Of a stretch of DNA of 57,887 nucleotides, positions 32,291 through 41,273 are shown piece by piece. The notes below the pieces were generated by a model. It was not told the origin of the DNA, did no database searches, and saw only the letters and a program-made list of their open reading frames with translations. Numbering within the stretch: the first letter of the stretch is position 1; each line of letters begins with the position of its first letter. The stretch is from the NCBI GenBank assembly GCA_964520475.1, contig CAZFNS010000012.1, positions 1 through 57,887 of the forward strand, written 5' to 3'. Made by a program: the position numbers and the translations under genes. Origin of the DNA: Ruminobacter sp964520475. Its GTDB lineage: Bacteria; Pseudomonadota; Gammaproteobacteria; Enterobacterales; Succinivibrionaceae.

Positions 32291-33097
32291 TCATTTGCCG
32301 AGCCGGACGCGGTACTCGTTGTTGTAATCCTGGATGAGCCGCTTGGTCATCTCCTTGTCCGGGTAGGCGACGATGGCCTTCGCGTTCCCGTAGTCGATCT
32401 GCCGGCCGTGGCTCAGCACCAGGATCTTGTCGGCGATGTGCTTGATCAGGCCGATGTCGTTTATGCAGATGATGAGCGACATGTTGTGGTCCCGCTGCAC
32501 GGCCATGAACAGGTTCAGGCAGTGGGCCCGGAGCTGGGCGTCGAGCTTGGCGATGAACGAGTCCACCAGCAGGATCTCCGGCTCGACGATGAGCGCCTTG
32601 GCGATGGACAGGCGCATGAGCTGGTTGTGGGTGAGGTGCCCCGGGTAGTAGTACTTCGTGTCGGGGGTCAGGCCCACGTACTCGATCATCCGGTCGATGC
32701 GCACCGCCCGCTGCTCGGCCGAGTAATCCGTGTTGATTTTCAGGGGCTGATCCAGGATAAAGTTCACCTTCTTGTGCGGGTTGACCGAGTTCAGGTAGTC
32801 CGACGACAGCGAGCGGATGAACTTCACCCGGTCGCGCCGCTCGTAGTCCCGGTAGGGCTTGCCGTACACCAGGATGTCGCCCCGGTGCTTCATCCGCGAG
32901 TCCGAGAGCAGGTTGAGGAGCGTCGATTTCCCCGAGCCGGCGTCGCCCGCGAGCACCAGCGTCTGGCCCTTGTCGAGCACGAAGCTGATGTTGTCGAGGA
33001 TCTTGGTTTTCTTTCTCCAGAAGAGCAGGGGCCGGGAACCGTAGGACACGCCGAGGTTCCTGACTTCGAGCAGATGGACGCTGTTACCTTGGCTCAT
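32291..33097 (-). CDS. sapF: Peptide ABC transporter ATPase SapF, degenerate catalytic site
   Basis: 268 residues, matching SapF along its length (SYYP-like YYYPGHLT, TKRLI near the end). Walker A GDAGSGKS (51-58) is intact. Other ATPase motifs are not: the Q-loop Gln is S99, the signature reads LTHNQ (155-159), the Glu after the Walker B Asp (D179) is S180, and the switch His is N213. From memory E. coli SapF has DEA and TQH at the last two sites. ATP binding may persist but hydrolysis is doubtful. It overlaps sapD by 14 nt. Confidence 0.9.
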   Translation of the reverse strand: MSQGNSVHLLEVRNLGVSYGSRPLLFWRKKTKILDNISFVLDKGQTLVLAGDAGSGKSTLLNLLSDSRMKHRGDILVYGKPYRDYERRDRVKFIRSLSSDYLNSVNPHKKVNFILDQPLKINTDYSAEQRAVRIDRMIEYVGLTPDTKYYYPGHLTHNQLMRLSIAKALIVEPEILLVDSFIAKLDAQLRAHCLNLFMAVQRDHNMSLIICINDIGLIKHIADKILVLSHGRQIDYGNAKAIVAYPDKEMTKRLIQDYNNEYRVRLGK

Positions 33098-34085
33098 TGT
33101 CCTTCTCCACGTTTAAGGGGAAATAGCATTTGCAGAACCCGTTCTTGAACCTGGTGACGGGCGGCGGGACGTTGCACTCCCGGTCCGCGTAGGGGCAGCG
33201 CGGGCCGAGCGGGCAGCCGGCCGGCCGCTTGGTCAGCTCCATCGGGTCCCCCTTCAGCACGTCGAACTGCTTCTTCACGCTGTTGTGGCTGATGTAGCTC
33301 GGGATGGCGTTGAGCATGGACTGGGTGAAGGGGTGGTGGGGATGGTTGATGATCTGATCCCGGGGCCCGCTCTCCACGATCTCCCCGCAGTAGAGGATCT
33401 TGATGGTGTCCATGAGATTGGAGGCGGGGCCGAGGTCGTTGGTGGCGTAGAGCAGGGTGCCGCTGTTGTTCTCGATGTAGCTCTGGAACAGCTTGAGGAT
33501 CTGCACCTGCGAGGTGCTGGTCATGCCGCTGATCGGCGAGTCGGCGATCAGCAGCTTGGGCTTGCGCATGAGCGCCATGGCGATGATGATCTTCTGGCAG
33601 AGTATTTCCGAGAGCTGGCCCGGCAGGGCCCCGAGCACGCGCCTCGTGTCCCTGATGCCCACCTTGTGCAGGATGTTGTTCACGGCCCGGCGCCGCCAGA
33701 ACGGCCGGCGGTACCACTTGTCGTCGAAATCCCCGGGCCGGAGGGTCGCCCGCATCTGGGCGCCGACGGTCAGGGTCGGGTCGAGGCTGTTCCTGCCTTC
33801 CTGGAAGATGATGGCGACCTCGTTGCTCAGGATGCGGCGCTGCTCGTCCACGCTCAGGCCGGTCAGATCCATGTCCCGGAACTTGAAGCTGTCCGTCTTC
33901 ACCCGGATGTCGTTGCCGTACATGCCCATGATGGCCTTGATGATCAGGCTCTTGCCCGAGCCGGAGCTGCCCACGATGCTGCAGATCTCCCCCTCGCCGA
34001 CGGACAGGTCGAAGCCCTGGCACACTTTGACGTAACCCCGCTCGGTGCGGATCCTGATGGTCAGGTTTCTAATATCTAGAAGCAT
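33084..34085 (-). CDS. sapD: Peptide ABC transporter ATPase SapD, degenerate catalytic site
   Basis: 333 residues with the typical C-terminal oligopeptide-transporter extension (GCPLGPRCPYADREC). Walker A GSSGSGKS (39-46) and the Q-loop Q95 are kept. The signature is LSEIL (158-162), the catalytic Glu after D182 is S183, and the switch His is N216 in YATNDL. E. coli SapD has ADEP and SHDL there (recalled). The same two substitutions occur in SapF, so the transporter as a whole seems to lack a standard ATPase. E. coli SapD also supports Trk potassium uptake. It overlaps sapC by 17 nt. Confidence 0.92.
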   Translation of the reverse strand: MLLDIRNLTIRIRTERGYVKVCQGFDLSVGEGEICSIVGSSGSGKSLIIKAIMGMYGNDIRVKTDSFKFRDMDLTGLSVDEQRRILSNEVAIIFQEGRNSLDPTLTVGAQMRATLRPGDFDDKWYRRPFWRRRAVNNILHKVGIRDTRRVLGALPGQLSEILCQKIIIAMALMRKPKLLIADSPISGMTSTSQVQILKLFQSYIENNSGTLLYATNDLGPASNLMDTIKILYCGEIVESGPRDQIINHPHHPFTQSMLNAIPSYISHNSVKKQFDVLKGDPMELTKRPAGCPLGPRCPYADRECNVPPPVTRFKNGFCKCYFPLNVEKDNEPR

Positions 34086-34971
34086 CGTCGATACCCGTTT
34101 CCAAAATTCTGTACAGGCCGTGGCCGACCAGCTGAATCGACGAGATCAGCACGATCATGGCGATGCCCGGGATTATCGCCTTGGAGGAGCTTATGTAGAC
34201 GATGTCTATGCCCGAGGCGAGCATGTTCCCCAGCTCGGGGATGGGCTGCTGCGCCCCCAGGCCGAGGTAGCCCACGGCCGCGATGTCCACGATGGCCACG
34301 CACAGCCGCTGCGTCACGGCCGAGGAGATGGTGTTGAGGATGTTCGGCAGGATGGTGGTGAAGGCCATGTAATAGCGGGGGATGCCGTCGCTCAGCTCCG
34401 ATTTCACGTATTCCTTGGTCAGCTCCCGCCGCGACGCCAGGTAGGTCTCGTGGATGAAGCGCGGCAGCTGCGCGATGCCCACGGCCAGGGCGACGTGCTC
34501 GAGGCTGGGGCCGAGGATGCCGACGGCGAAGAAGGCGATCAGCAGGGACGGGACCACGGAGAGGATGTCGAAGGTGTGGTGCACCAGGCTCCGCGCCAGC
34601 CGGCTGCGCGACAGGGCGCTGATCATGCCGAGGGTCACCCCGCCGGCCATGGCCAGCATGGTGGCGGCGAAGGCGAACTTGGTGGTGTTCTGCGCCCCGA
34701 AGAGCAGGCGCGCGAGGAAGTCGCGGCCGAACTCGTCGGTGCCGAGGAAGTGCCGCAGGCTGCCCCGTTCGTCCCACGAGGGCGGGAGCAGGCGTTCCGT
34801 CACGTTCTGGGTGAACGGATCCAGGTCGATCCACAGCGGCAGGACGTAAATGGTGACGAGGCAGAGCAGGAGCACGTACAGGCCGATGACGTCCAGGGTG
34901 CTCTTCTTGTAGATGTGCCAGGCCAGAACGTGGTCGGACTGGATGGCGCCGTCGTGTTTCAAGTCAGCCAT
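34069..34971 (-). CDS. sapC: Peptide ABC transporter permease SapC
   Basis: 300 residues (E. coli 296). A cytoplasmic N-terminus, one membrane helix (residues 27-47), then the DppC-type permease core with five or so helices and the EAA-like loop (AVGIAQLPRFIHETYLASR). The large periplasmic loop contains HFLGTDEFGRDFLARLLFGA, typical of DppC/SapC proteins. It forms the channel with SapB and overlaps sapD. Confidence 0.93.
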   Translation of the reverse strand: MADLKHDGAIQSDHVLAWHIYKKSTLDVIGLYVLLLCLVTIYVLPLWIDLDPFTQNVTERLLPPSWDERGSLRHFLGTDEFGRDFLARLLFGAQNTTKFAFAATMLAMAGGVTLGMISALSRSRLARSLVHHTFDILSVVPSLLIAFFAVGILGPSLEHVALAVGIAQLPRFIHETYLASRRELTKEYVKSELSDGIPRYYMAFTTILPNILNTISSAVTQRLCVAIVDIAAVGYLGLGAQQPIPELGNMLASGIDIVYISSSKAIIPGIAMIVLISSIQLVGHGLYRILETGIDDASRY

Positions 34972-34984
34972 GAATCTTCTCCGG

Positions 34985-35926
34985 TCAGTTCTCCTGGTAC
35001 GGCCGCCGGCTTATCAGCAGCGAGCTGAGCAGGTTCAGGGTCACGTTCAGCGTCATGAAGCCGGCCCCGATGACGAAAGTCGCCGCCTCGAGGATGTTGT
35101 AGTCCGAGTTGGCGATGCTCTGGGTAATCCACAGCCCCGTCCCGGACCACTCGAACACCACCTCCACCAGGACGCAGCTCGAGAACAGGTTGCAGATGAT
35201 GGAGTTGAGCTTCTCCACCACGGCGGAAAAGATGTTGCGCAGCACGTGGTTGAAGCCGATGTCGAGCTTGCTCTCGCCCCGGCACAGCGCGGCCTTGATG
35301 AAATACTTCTGGGCGAGGCTGATGGTGGCCTTCCTGGCGATGGACGCGAAGCTGGCGCAGGGCACGACGCTGAGCGTGAGGAGCGGCAGGGCCAGGTGAT
35401 CCAGCATGTCCCGGACGATCTCCCGGTCCCCGGTGAGGAAGGCGTCGACGGTCATGAACCCGGTTACGGACGGGACGTCGTAAGTCAGGGAGATGTTGCC
35501 GCTGGTCGGAAACGCCCGGAAGGTGATGCAGAACAGGAGGATCAGGATCTGGGCCAGCCAGTAGGACGGCACGGAATTGCCGATCAGGCAGAAAACGTAG
35601 ATGCAGTTGTCCGCGCGGCTGCGGTGGTTGAGGCCCCCGACGGTGCCGAGCAGCACTCCCGCGGCCGCGGAGAGAATGAGGGAGAGGCCCATCAGCTCGA
35701 GGGTCGGCGGGAAGAACGTCTCCATCTCCCTGAGGATCGGGGCGCCGCTTTCGCTGCTGAAGCCGAAGTCGAAGGTGATCATCCGGCCGGCGTACGCCAG
35801 ATACTCCGGCAGGACATGGTCGACGGTTATGTCCCAGAGCCGCACGTGGGCCCAGAACAGCACCACGGTCAGGATGAACAGGGTGATGAAATAGTGCTCG
35901 AGGCGCCGCGTTATGAAGTCGATCAT
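34985..35926 (-). CDS. sapB: Peptide ABC transporter permease SapB
   Basis: 313 residues with six predicted membrane helices. The DppB-type N-terminus begins MIDFITRRLEHYFITLFILT and the permease loop with KYFIKAALCRGESKLDIG is visible. Partner of SapC. The start overlaps the sapA stop by 4 nt (ATGA), and sapC follows after 13 nt. Confidence 0.93.
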   Translation of the reverse strand: MIDFITRRLEHYFITLFILTVVLFWAHVRLWDITVDHVLPEYLAYAGRMITFDFGFSSESGAPILREMETFFPPTLELMGLSLILSAAAGVLLGTVGGLNHRSRADNCIYVFCLIGNSVPSYWLAQILILLFCITFRAFPTSGNISLTYDVPSVTGFMTVDAFLTGDREIVRDMLDHLALPLLTLSVVPCASFASIARKATISLAQKYFIKAALCRGESKLDIGFNHVLRNIFSAVVEKLNSIICNLFSSCVLVEVVFEWSGTGLWITQSIANSDYNILEAATFVIGAGFMTLNVTLNLLSSLLISRRPYQEN

Positions 35927-37695
35927 CGGGCGTCCCCCTCAGGCGCGGCTTCCCCGGCCGGGGCTTCCTCCGGCCCCGCGGCGGGGGCCTCGGCGTAGGC
36001 GCCGTAGACGTCGGACGGGTCGGCGCCGCTCCCGGGATTCTCGATCCGGGCGTTGACGAAGGAAATGCCCCCGTACGGGGTCGTCTCGAGGCCCTTGATC
36101 CCGGGGAGGGCCACGTACTGGCTCAGGTTGTAGAGCAGCGGGTACACCGGCATCTCGTTGATCAGGATGTTCATGATGCGCTTGCGGATCCGCGCCGCCT
36201 CCTCGTCGTTGGCGTCGAGGCCGGCCAGGCCGTCGTACAGGCTTTCGATGGCGTCGCTGCACCAGCCCGTGTAGTTCTCGAAGGAGTTGATGTTCGAGCG
36301 CAGGCGGCGCCGGCTGCTCTTGCGGCAGGAGATCATGGGATAGATGAGGTTCTCGGAGTCGGAGAACACGTTCACGATGGCCATGTCGAACTGGCCTTTT
36401 TTGAGGCGGTTGAGCCCCTGGTTGCCCCGGTAGGCGCGGATTTTGGTGCGGATGCCGTGCCGGGCGAAGCTCGAGCGCAGGAACTGGGCTATCTTCGAGT
36501 GGGCCGTGTTGGCGATCACGCTCGACTGGAAGATGGTTATCTCGATTTCCCGCTCCCTGAGGGCGTTGTACGCGCGCCCGTATTCCTCGGCCGTGAGGCG
36601 GCGCACGGCCGAGCCGTCGTCCGGCGCCGGCCCGGCGCCGCCGTCCCCCCCGGGATTGTTCATAATCTCTTCCGGATCCTCGTCGAACAGCTCGGCGATG
36701 TACCGCCCCTGGTTGAAGAACACGGTGGTGTTGAGGTCGGCGAGGCTGAAGAGGGAGGAGAGGGTGCGCCGGAGGACGCCGGTGCTCAGGTAGGGCTTCC
36801 TGGTGTTGTAGACGATGAACGTGCCGTTGACCGTGTTTTTCTGGACGATGTTGAAGTCCTTGGGCATGCGCTGCAGGAACATGATCTGGTTGGCGGACGG
36901 GTTGCTGGTGATGTGGCACTCGCCCGTGATCAGCTTGTAGAGCAGCTTGTTCGAGCGGAACGAGTTGGTGAGCGCCAGGGAGCGGACGCGCGGCTTCCGG
37001 CCGTGGTACCCCTCGAACGCCTTGAGCTTCACGTAGCGGCCCCTCAGGAACTCGGCCTGGCGGTACGGGCCGCTCCCGATGGCGTACTGGTCGATGGTCT
37101 CGACCGGCAGCCCCCGCTCCAGGATGGCGTCGGCGTACTCCCTGCTGAGGATCACCGAGTTGTCGGTGGCGAGGAACGGCAGCAGCAGGTTCGAGGGCTC
37201 CTTCAGGCGGAACTCCACCCGGCGCTTGCTCACGGCTTTGACGCTGACGAGGTTGTCGAGGATGTCCATGTTGGTCAGGTAGGGGAAATCCTCCGGCGGC
37301 CGGTAGAAGGGGTTTGCGGGGTTGATGAGCCGGTCGAAGCTGAATTCCACGTCGTAGGCGTTGAGCTCGCGGGTGGGGGTGAACACGCGGTTCGAGTGGA
37401 AGCGGATGCCGCCGGCCACGCTGAAGACGTAGACGGTCTCGTTGTCGTAGACCCTCTCGAGGGTTCCCGCCGAGCTTTTGGTGCCCCGGGTCAGGGGGTT
37501 GACGGCGAGGAGCCGGTCGTACACGGCGAACGACAGGGTGGAGGCCATGGACGACACCGGGTGCCTCTGCGGGTTCATCTGGTAGATTTTTCTTTCGGAG
37601 CAGTAGATGAGGCCGCCGCCGGCCGGAACCGCCGCGGCCGCGGCGTCGGCCGCGAGCAGCAGCAGCGCCGCGACGAAAAGAAAAAAGCGCTTCAT
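35923..37695 (-). CDS. sapA: Periplasmic peptide-binding protein SapA
   Basis: 590 residues from the ATG at 37695, which directly precedes a clean signal peptide (MKRFFLFVAALLLLAADAAA). An upstream in-frame ATG (37752) would bury that signal. The SBP family 5 fold is seen in GLIYCSERKIYQMNPQ, LNAYDVEFSFDRLINP and AIGSGPYR. SapA in enteric bacteria binds antimicrobial peptides or haem; E. coli sap genes are also linked to putrescine export. A Gly/Pro-rich insertion lies near residues 345-358 and the C-terminus is an acidic Ala/Glu/Pro tail. Confidence 0.9.
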   Translation of the reverse strand: MKRFFLFVAALLLLAADAAAAAVPAGGGLIYCSERKIYQMNPQRHPVSSMASTLSFAVYDRLLAVNPLTRGTKSSAGTLERVYDNETVYVFSVAGGIRFHSNRVFTPTRELNAYDVEFSFDRLINPANPFYRPPEDFPYLTNMDILDNLVSVKAVSKRRVEFRLKEPSNLLLPFLATDNSVILSREYADAILERGLPVETIDQYAIGSGPYRQAEFLRGRYVKLKAFEGYHGRKPRVRSLALTNSFRSNKLLYKLITGECHITSNPSANQIMFLQRMPKDFNIVQKNTVNGTFIVYNTRKPYLSTGVLRRTLSSLFSLADLNTTVFFNQGRYIAELFDEDPEEIMNNPGGDGGAGPAPDDGSAVRRLTAEEYGRAYNALREREIEITIFQSSVIANTAHSKIAQFLRSSFARHGIRTKIRAYRGNQGLNRLKKGQFDMAIVNVFSDSENLIYPMISCRKSSRRRLRSNINSFENYTGWCSDAIESLYDGLAGLDANDEEAARIRKRIMNILINEMPVYPLLYNLSQYVALPGIKGLETTPYGGISFVNARIENPGSGADPSDVYGAYAEAPAAGPEEAPAGEAAPEGDAR

Positions 37696-37751
37696 GTTCG
37701 GAACATCCATCCCGGCGACCCCGGCGACGTAAAACTCACACAGCTTCCTCA

Positions 37752-37760
37752 ATTATACCA
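37752..37760 (-). promoter_or_regulatory. sapABCDF promoter, extended -10
   Basis: The minus strand reads TGGTATAAT, extended -10 with consensus hexamer, preceded by T7. Predicted start near 37745 gives a leader of about 50 nt before sapA. Confidence 0.6.
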
Positions 37761-37860
37761 AAAAAACGGGGGCCGGGCGCGGCCCCGCGCCGGCGCGGCG
37801 GCCCCCGGGGCCCGGCGCTGTGACGGACGGCATAACGCGCGGCCCCCGGGGCGGCCCGTT

Positions 37861-37890
37861 TTGGCTTTCCCCCCGGTTTTCTGCTAGACT
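37861..37890 (+). promoter_or_regulatory. dgkA: dgkA promoter
   Basis: TTGGCT (37861-37866), 18 nt, TAGACT (37885-37890) with TGC before the -10. Predicted start near 37897, a 37-nt leader. Confidence 0.5.
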
Positions 37891-37933
37891 GCGGAAAAGG
37901 CCGGGAGAGAACGGCCGTTTACGGGAGTCGGAT

Positions 37934-38329
37934 ATGGGAAAAACCGGAGCGACCGGCGTGATCAGGATCGTCAACGCCGGCAAATACAGCATGAAGGGAC
38001 TTAAGGCGGGGCTCGTCAACGAGGCGGCCTTCCGCCAGGAGGCGGCCCTGGCCGTCGTCATGATCGCGGCGGCGGTCTTCCTGGCCCGGGAAAACGGGGT
38101 CTTCTCGCCGCTTTGGTTCATCGTCCTCGCGACGGGGCCCTTCCTCGTCATGACCGTCGAGATCCTCAACTCGGCGATCGAGGCCGTGGTGGACCGGATC
38201 GGCGACGAGTACCACGAGCTGTCCGGCCGGGCGAAGGACATGGGGTCCGCGGCCGTGTTCATCATGCTCATGTACACGCTCGCCGTGTGGGTCATCGTCC
38301 TCCTGCATCTCTGGACGGATCTGCTCTGA
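37934..38329 (+). CDS. dgkA: Diacylglycerol kinase
   Basis: 131 residues, a three-helix inner-membrane protein. Family signatures: NEAAFRQEAALA with the catalytic Glu, and VEILNSAIEAVVDRIG with the metal-binding Glu, then DMGSAAVF. It phosphorylates diacylglycerol released when membrane-derived oligosaccharides or LPS phosphoethanolamine are made. The ATG at 37934 has GGGAG 8 nt upstream; an upstream extension was rejected. Its stop overlaps the next ATG by one base. Confidence 0.95.
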   Translation: MGKTGATGVIRIVNAGKYSMKGLKAGLVNEAAFRQEAALAVVMIAAAVFLARENGVFSPLWFIVLATGPFLVMTVEILNSAIEAVVDRIGDEYHELSGRAKDMGSAAVFIMLMYTLAVWVIVLLHLWTDLL

Positions 38330-38796
38330 TGGCCGGCCCGGGCGAACCCCCGGCGGAGCTCACCCCGGAGGAAAGGGCGGAAATCGAGAAGTTCCCCGAG
38401 ATGATAAAGTTCCGCAACCGCCAGAAGAGCGCGCGGGCGGGGAAGTTCTTCCTCTTTCTCCTCGCCTTCAGGCCGCTGCTCACGGGCTACCTGACGGAGG
38501 CGGAATTCGGCTCCCGCCTCGCCGCCGGCCGGCTCACCCCGTGGGAGATCGCGGACGCCGTCCTGCCCCTCGCGCTGCTCGCCGTCTGGAAGTTTTCGGG
38601 AAAATACCGGACCGGGTACCTGGCCGGGGCCGCGATGTTCGCCGACGTGATCGCCGGGCTTTACGCCCGCCCCCACATGCTGGGCGCCCGCCCCGTCGTC
38701 GGCCTCTACCTCGCCCTGGTGTTCGGGGTGCTGTACGGCGCGCGCGCCCAGGGGGCCGTGGAAAGGCTCAGGGGACTGTTCGGGGACCTGGTTTGA
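38329..38796 (+). CDS. Small membrane protein of unknown function
   Basis: 155 residues. A charged N-terminus (PEERAEIEKFPEMIKFRNRQKS) is followed by three or four membrane segments (about residues 42-55, 80-95, 103-120 and 127-142). No family is recognised. It begins in the dgkA stop (TGATG), so it is translationally coupled to dgkA, which hints at a role in membrane lipid turnover; that is inference only. Confidence 0.75.
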   Translation: MAGPGEPPAELTPEERAEIEKFPEMIKFRNRQKSARAGKFFLFLLAFRPLLTGYLTEAEFGSRLAAGRLTPWEIADAVLPLALLAVWKFSGKYRTGYLAGAAMFADVIAGLYARPHMLGARPVVGLYLALVFGVLYGARAQGAVERLRGLFGDLV

Positions 38797-38824
38797 TCCC
38801 CGTCCCGCCCCGGGCCCGGAACGC

Positions 38825-38853
38825 TTGTTTTTTGCCGGGAGGGGCGGTAAAAT
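38825..38853 (+). promoter_or_regulatory. Promoter of the NfeD-flotillin pair
   Basis: TTGTTT (38825-38830), 17 nt, TAAAAT (38848-38853). Predicted start near 38860, a 75-nt leader ending in AAGGAGAG. Confidence 0.6.
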
Positions 38854-38934
38854 CGATCTTCAGGCTCCGCGCGGGCCGCCGGCGCCGGCGCCGCCCGGGC
38901 GCAAACAAAAAAAGTAAAGGAGAGATACCGAACA

Positions 38935-39534
38935 ATGGAATTTTCGGCGCTATTCGAAATGCCTTACGTGCCGTTCACGCTGATCGCCTTCGTCGGGACG
39001 CTGGCGTTCTTCATCCAGATCGTCCTGTCCTGCGTCGGGGTCGGGATCGACACCGAGGGGTCGGGGCTCGGCGATCTGGGCGCCTCCGATTTTTCTTTCC
39101 GGTTCCTGTCGGTGCTGTCCTGGTCCTCGTTCTGCATGGTCGGGGGCGTGTTCGGGCTGTACGTCCTCAGCGCGACGGGCAGCGTCGCCGCGGCGGCCGC
39201 CGCCGGGGCGCTGGCCGGCTCCCTGACCGTGTTCGTCATGGACCGGCTGAAAAAGGCGCTGCTCAGGCTCCAGAGCGAGGGCACCGTGAAGACGGCCAAC
39301 GCCGTGGGCAAAACCGCCCGGGTCTACCTCGCCGTGCGGCCGGGGGAGACCGGCCGGGTCGAGGTGGACGTCCAGGGCCGGAGAAAGTACATCGACGCGG
39401 TGGCCAAAGACGGCAAGGCCGCGTTCGCGACGGGCGCCCTGGTACGCGTCGCCGCGGTCCTCGACGACAACGTGCTGGTGGTGGAACCGCTGGAGACGGC
39501 CGGAGCGGGGGAGAAAGGAAAGGAAGGGGAGTGA
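38935..39534 (+). CDS. yqiJ: NfeD-like membrane protein (YqiJ type)
   Basis: 199 residues. Three membrane segments lie in the first 105 residues; the rest is a small beta-barrel (OB-fold) domain with KTARVYLAVRPGETGRVEV and VRVAAVLDDNVLVVEPLE, the hallmark of NfeD proteins. NfeD proteins accompany flotillins and help form membrane microdomains. The gene for its flotillin partner follows after 84 nt, as in yqiJK of E. coli. The symbol follows that arrangement. Confidence 0.82.
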   Translation: MEFSALFEMPYVPFTLIAFVGTLAFFIQIVLSCVGVGIDTEGSGLGDLGASDFSFRFLSVLSWSSFCMVGGVFGLYVLSATGSVAAAAAAGALAGSLTVFVMDRLKKALLRLQSEGTVKTANAVGKTARVYLAVRPGETGRVEVDVQGRRKYIDAVAKDGKAAFATGALVRVAAVLDDNVLVVEPLETAGAGEKGKEGE

Positions 39535-39618
39535 TCCCCGGGCGGCGGGGGCGCGGCGCGCTCCCGCCTCATCATCGCGCGCAAGCGAAGACAAACGTAA
39601 AAAAGGAGGATTTGATTC

Positions 39619-41064
39619 GTGACCACAGCGGGAATTTTCATCGGGGCGGCTCTGCTCGTAATACTGATGTTCGCCCTCATCATATTTCTGGTCAACCGGT
39701 ACAGGAAGTGTCCCTCGGACAAGATCCTAGTGGTTTACGGGTTCATGCTCGGCGACAGCTCGCGCTCGTCGAAGTGCATCCACGGCGGCGGCACCTTCGT
39801 CTGGCCGCTGATCCAGGACTACTCGTACATGAGCCTGACGCCCATGACCATCAACATTCCGCTCTCGGGGGCGCTGTCCCAGCAGAACATCCGCATCAAC
39901 GTCCCGTCGAGCTTCACCGTGCAGATCTCGCCGGACGAGAACATCATGGGCAACGCCGCGGACTGCCTGCTCAACCAGACCGCCGAGGCGATCGAGGAGA
40001 TGGCCCGCAACATCATCATCGGCCAGCTCCGTCTCACCGTCGCGTCCCTGACCATCGAGGAGATCAACGGCGACCGCGAGAACTTCCAGTCGAAGATCCG
40101 CACCAACGTCGAGCCCGAGCTCAACAAGATCGGCCTTAACCTCATCAACGTCAACATCACCGACATCACCGACGAGGCCGACTATATCTCCAGCATCGGC
40201 AAGAAGGCCGCCTCCGAGGCCGTGAACAAGGCCAAGGTCGACGTGGCCAACCAGGACAAGCTGGGATCCATCGGCGAGTCCGAGGCCATGAGGGACCGGG
40301 ACATCCAGGTGGCCACCAACGAAGCCGAGGCCCAGAAGGGCATGAAGAAGGCGGAGGCCGAAAAGCGCTGCTACGTGGCTTCCCAGGAATCGCAGGCCAT
40401 CCAGGGCGAAAACGAGGCGAAGCAGTCGATCGCCCAGTCCAACGCCCAGCTGAAGGTCATCGAGGCCGAGGCCCTGCAGAAGGCCGAGGTCGCGCGGCGC
40501 CAGGCCGAAGTGGAGATCCAGAAGGCGCAGTACTCCGCCGAGAAGGAGCGTCTGAACGCCGCCGAGATCGCCCAGCAGGAAATCGACCGGGAGAAGCTCA
40601 TCATCCAGGCCGAGGCTCAGGCCGAGCAGGCCCGCCGGGTGGCGAAGGGCGACGCCGACGCGATCCTCTTCAAGTACCGCGCCGAGGCGGAAGGACAGCG
40701 GGCCCTGCTCGAGGCCAAGGCGGAAGGCTACCGCAAGCTGGTGGAGAGCGCGGGCGACGACGTCCGGTCGGCTTCCACGCTGCTCCTCATCGAAAAGCTG
40801 CAGGAGCTCGTCTCCCTGCAGACCGAGGCCATCAAGAACATCAAGATCGACAAGGTCACCGTCTGGGACCGGGGCGGAACCGGCGGGGACGGCAAGACCG
40901 CGACCGCGGACTTCCTTTCCGGCATCGTCCGGAGCCTGCCGCCGCTTCACGATCTGGCCGGCATGACGGGGCTCGAGCTCCCGGAATACCTCGGCTCGGT
41001 GAGCGCGGAGAAGGGCGCCGCCCCGGGGAGCGGGCCCAAGGAAGCGCCGAAGGCCTCCTCGTGA
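39619..41064 (+). CDS. yqiK: Flotillin-family (SPFH) protein, YqiK-like
   Basis: 481 residues. Starts at GTG with AAGGAGG 9 nt upstream. One N-terminal membrane helix (residues 4-26), an SPFH domain (about 30-200), then a long Ala/Glu/Gln/Lys coiled coil (about 200-390) with the repeated heptads typical of flotillins, and a Gly-rich C-terminus. Flotillins oligomerise at the inner membrane and organise functional membrane domains. It pairs with the NfeD-like gene upstream and is followed by a strong terminator. Confidence 0.88.
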   Translation: MTTAGIFIGAALLVILMFALIIFLVNRYRKCPSDKILVVYGFMLGDSSRSSKCIHGGGTFVWPLIQDYSYMSLTPMTINIPLSGALSQQNIRINVPSSFTVQISPDENIMGNAADCLLNQTAEAIEEMARNIIIGQLRLTVASLTIEEINGDRENFQSKIRTNVEPELNKIGLNLINVNITDITDEADYISSIGKKAASEAVNKAKVDVANQDKLGSIGESEAMRDRDIQVATNEAEAQKGMKKAEAEKRCYVASQESQAIQGENEAKQSIAQSNAQLKVIEAEALQKAEVARRQAEVEIQKAQYSAEKERLNAAEIAQQEIDREKLIIQAEAQAEQARRVAKGDADAILFKYRAEAEGQRALLEAKAEGYRKLVESAGDDVRSASTLLLIEKLQELVSLQTEAIKNIKIDKVTVWDRGGTGGDGKTATADFLSGIVRSLPPLHDLAGMTGLELPEYLGSVSAEKGAAPGSGPKEAPKASS

Positions 41065-41103
41065 GGCCCGGGGGCCCGCCCGCCGGGCCCCGCGGCTTCC
41101 CGA

Positions 41104-41136
41104 GGGAGCCGCCCGTCCGGGCGGCTCCCTTTTTTT
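41104..41136 (+). terminator. Terminator after the flotillin gene
   Basis: GGGAGCCGCCCG, a tiny TC loop, CGGGCGGCTCCC, then seven T. A strong 12-bp stem (the innermost pairs would open); canonical shape. Confidence 0.9.
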
Positions 41137-41204
41137 CGCGCCCGCGGCGCCCCCGCGCTTCCCCAGATGGGGAGAATGTCACGTATTCACGCGCCCCGCT
41201 CGGG

Positions 41205-41210
41205 TATAAT
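41205..41210 (+). promoter_or_regulatory. hldE: -10 box of hldE
   Basis: TATAAT about 64 nt before the hldE ATG, right after the flotillin terminator. No good -35 at 16-18 nt. The location after a terminator supports a promoter. Confidence 0.45.
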
Positions 41211-41273
41211 AACGGTATGGGCCGGCGGCGGGCGGAGCCCGGCCGCGCCCGGATCGGCCCGCGAGGAACGGAA

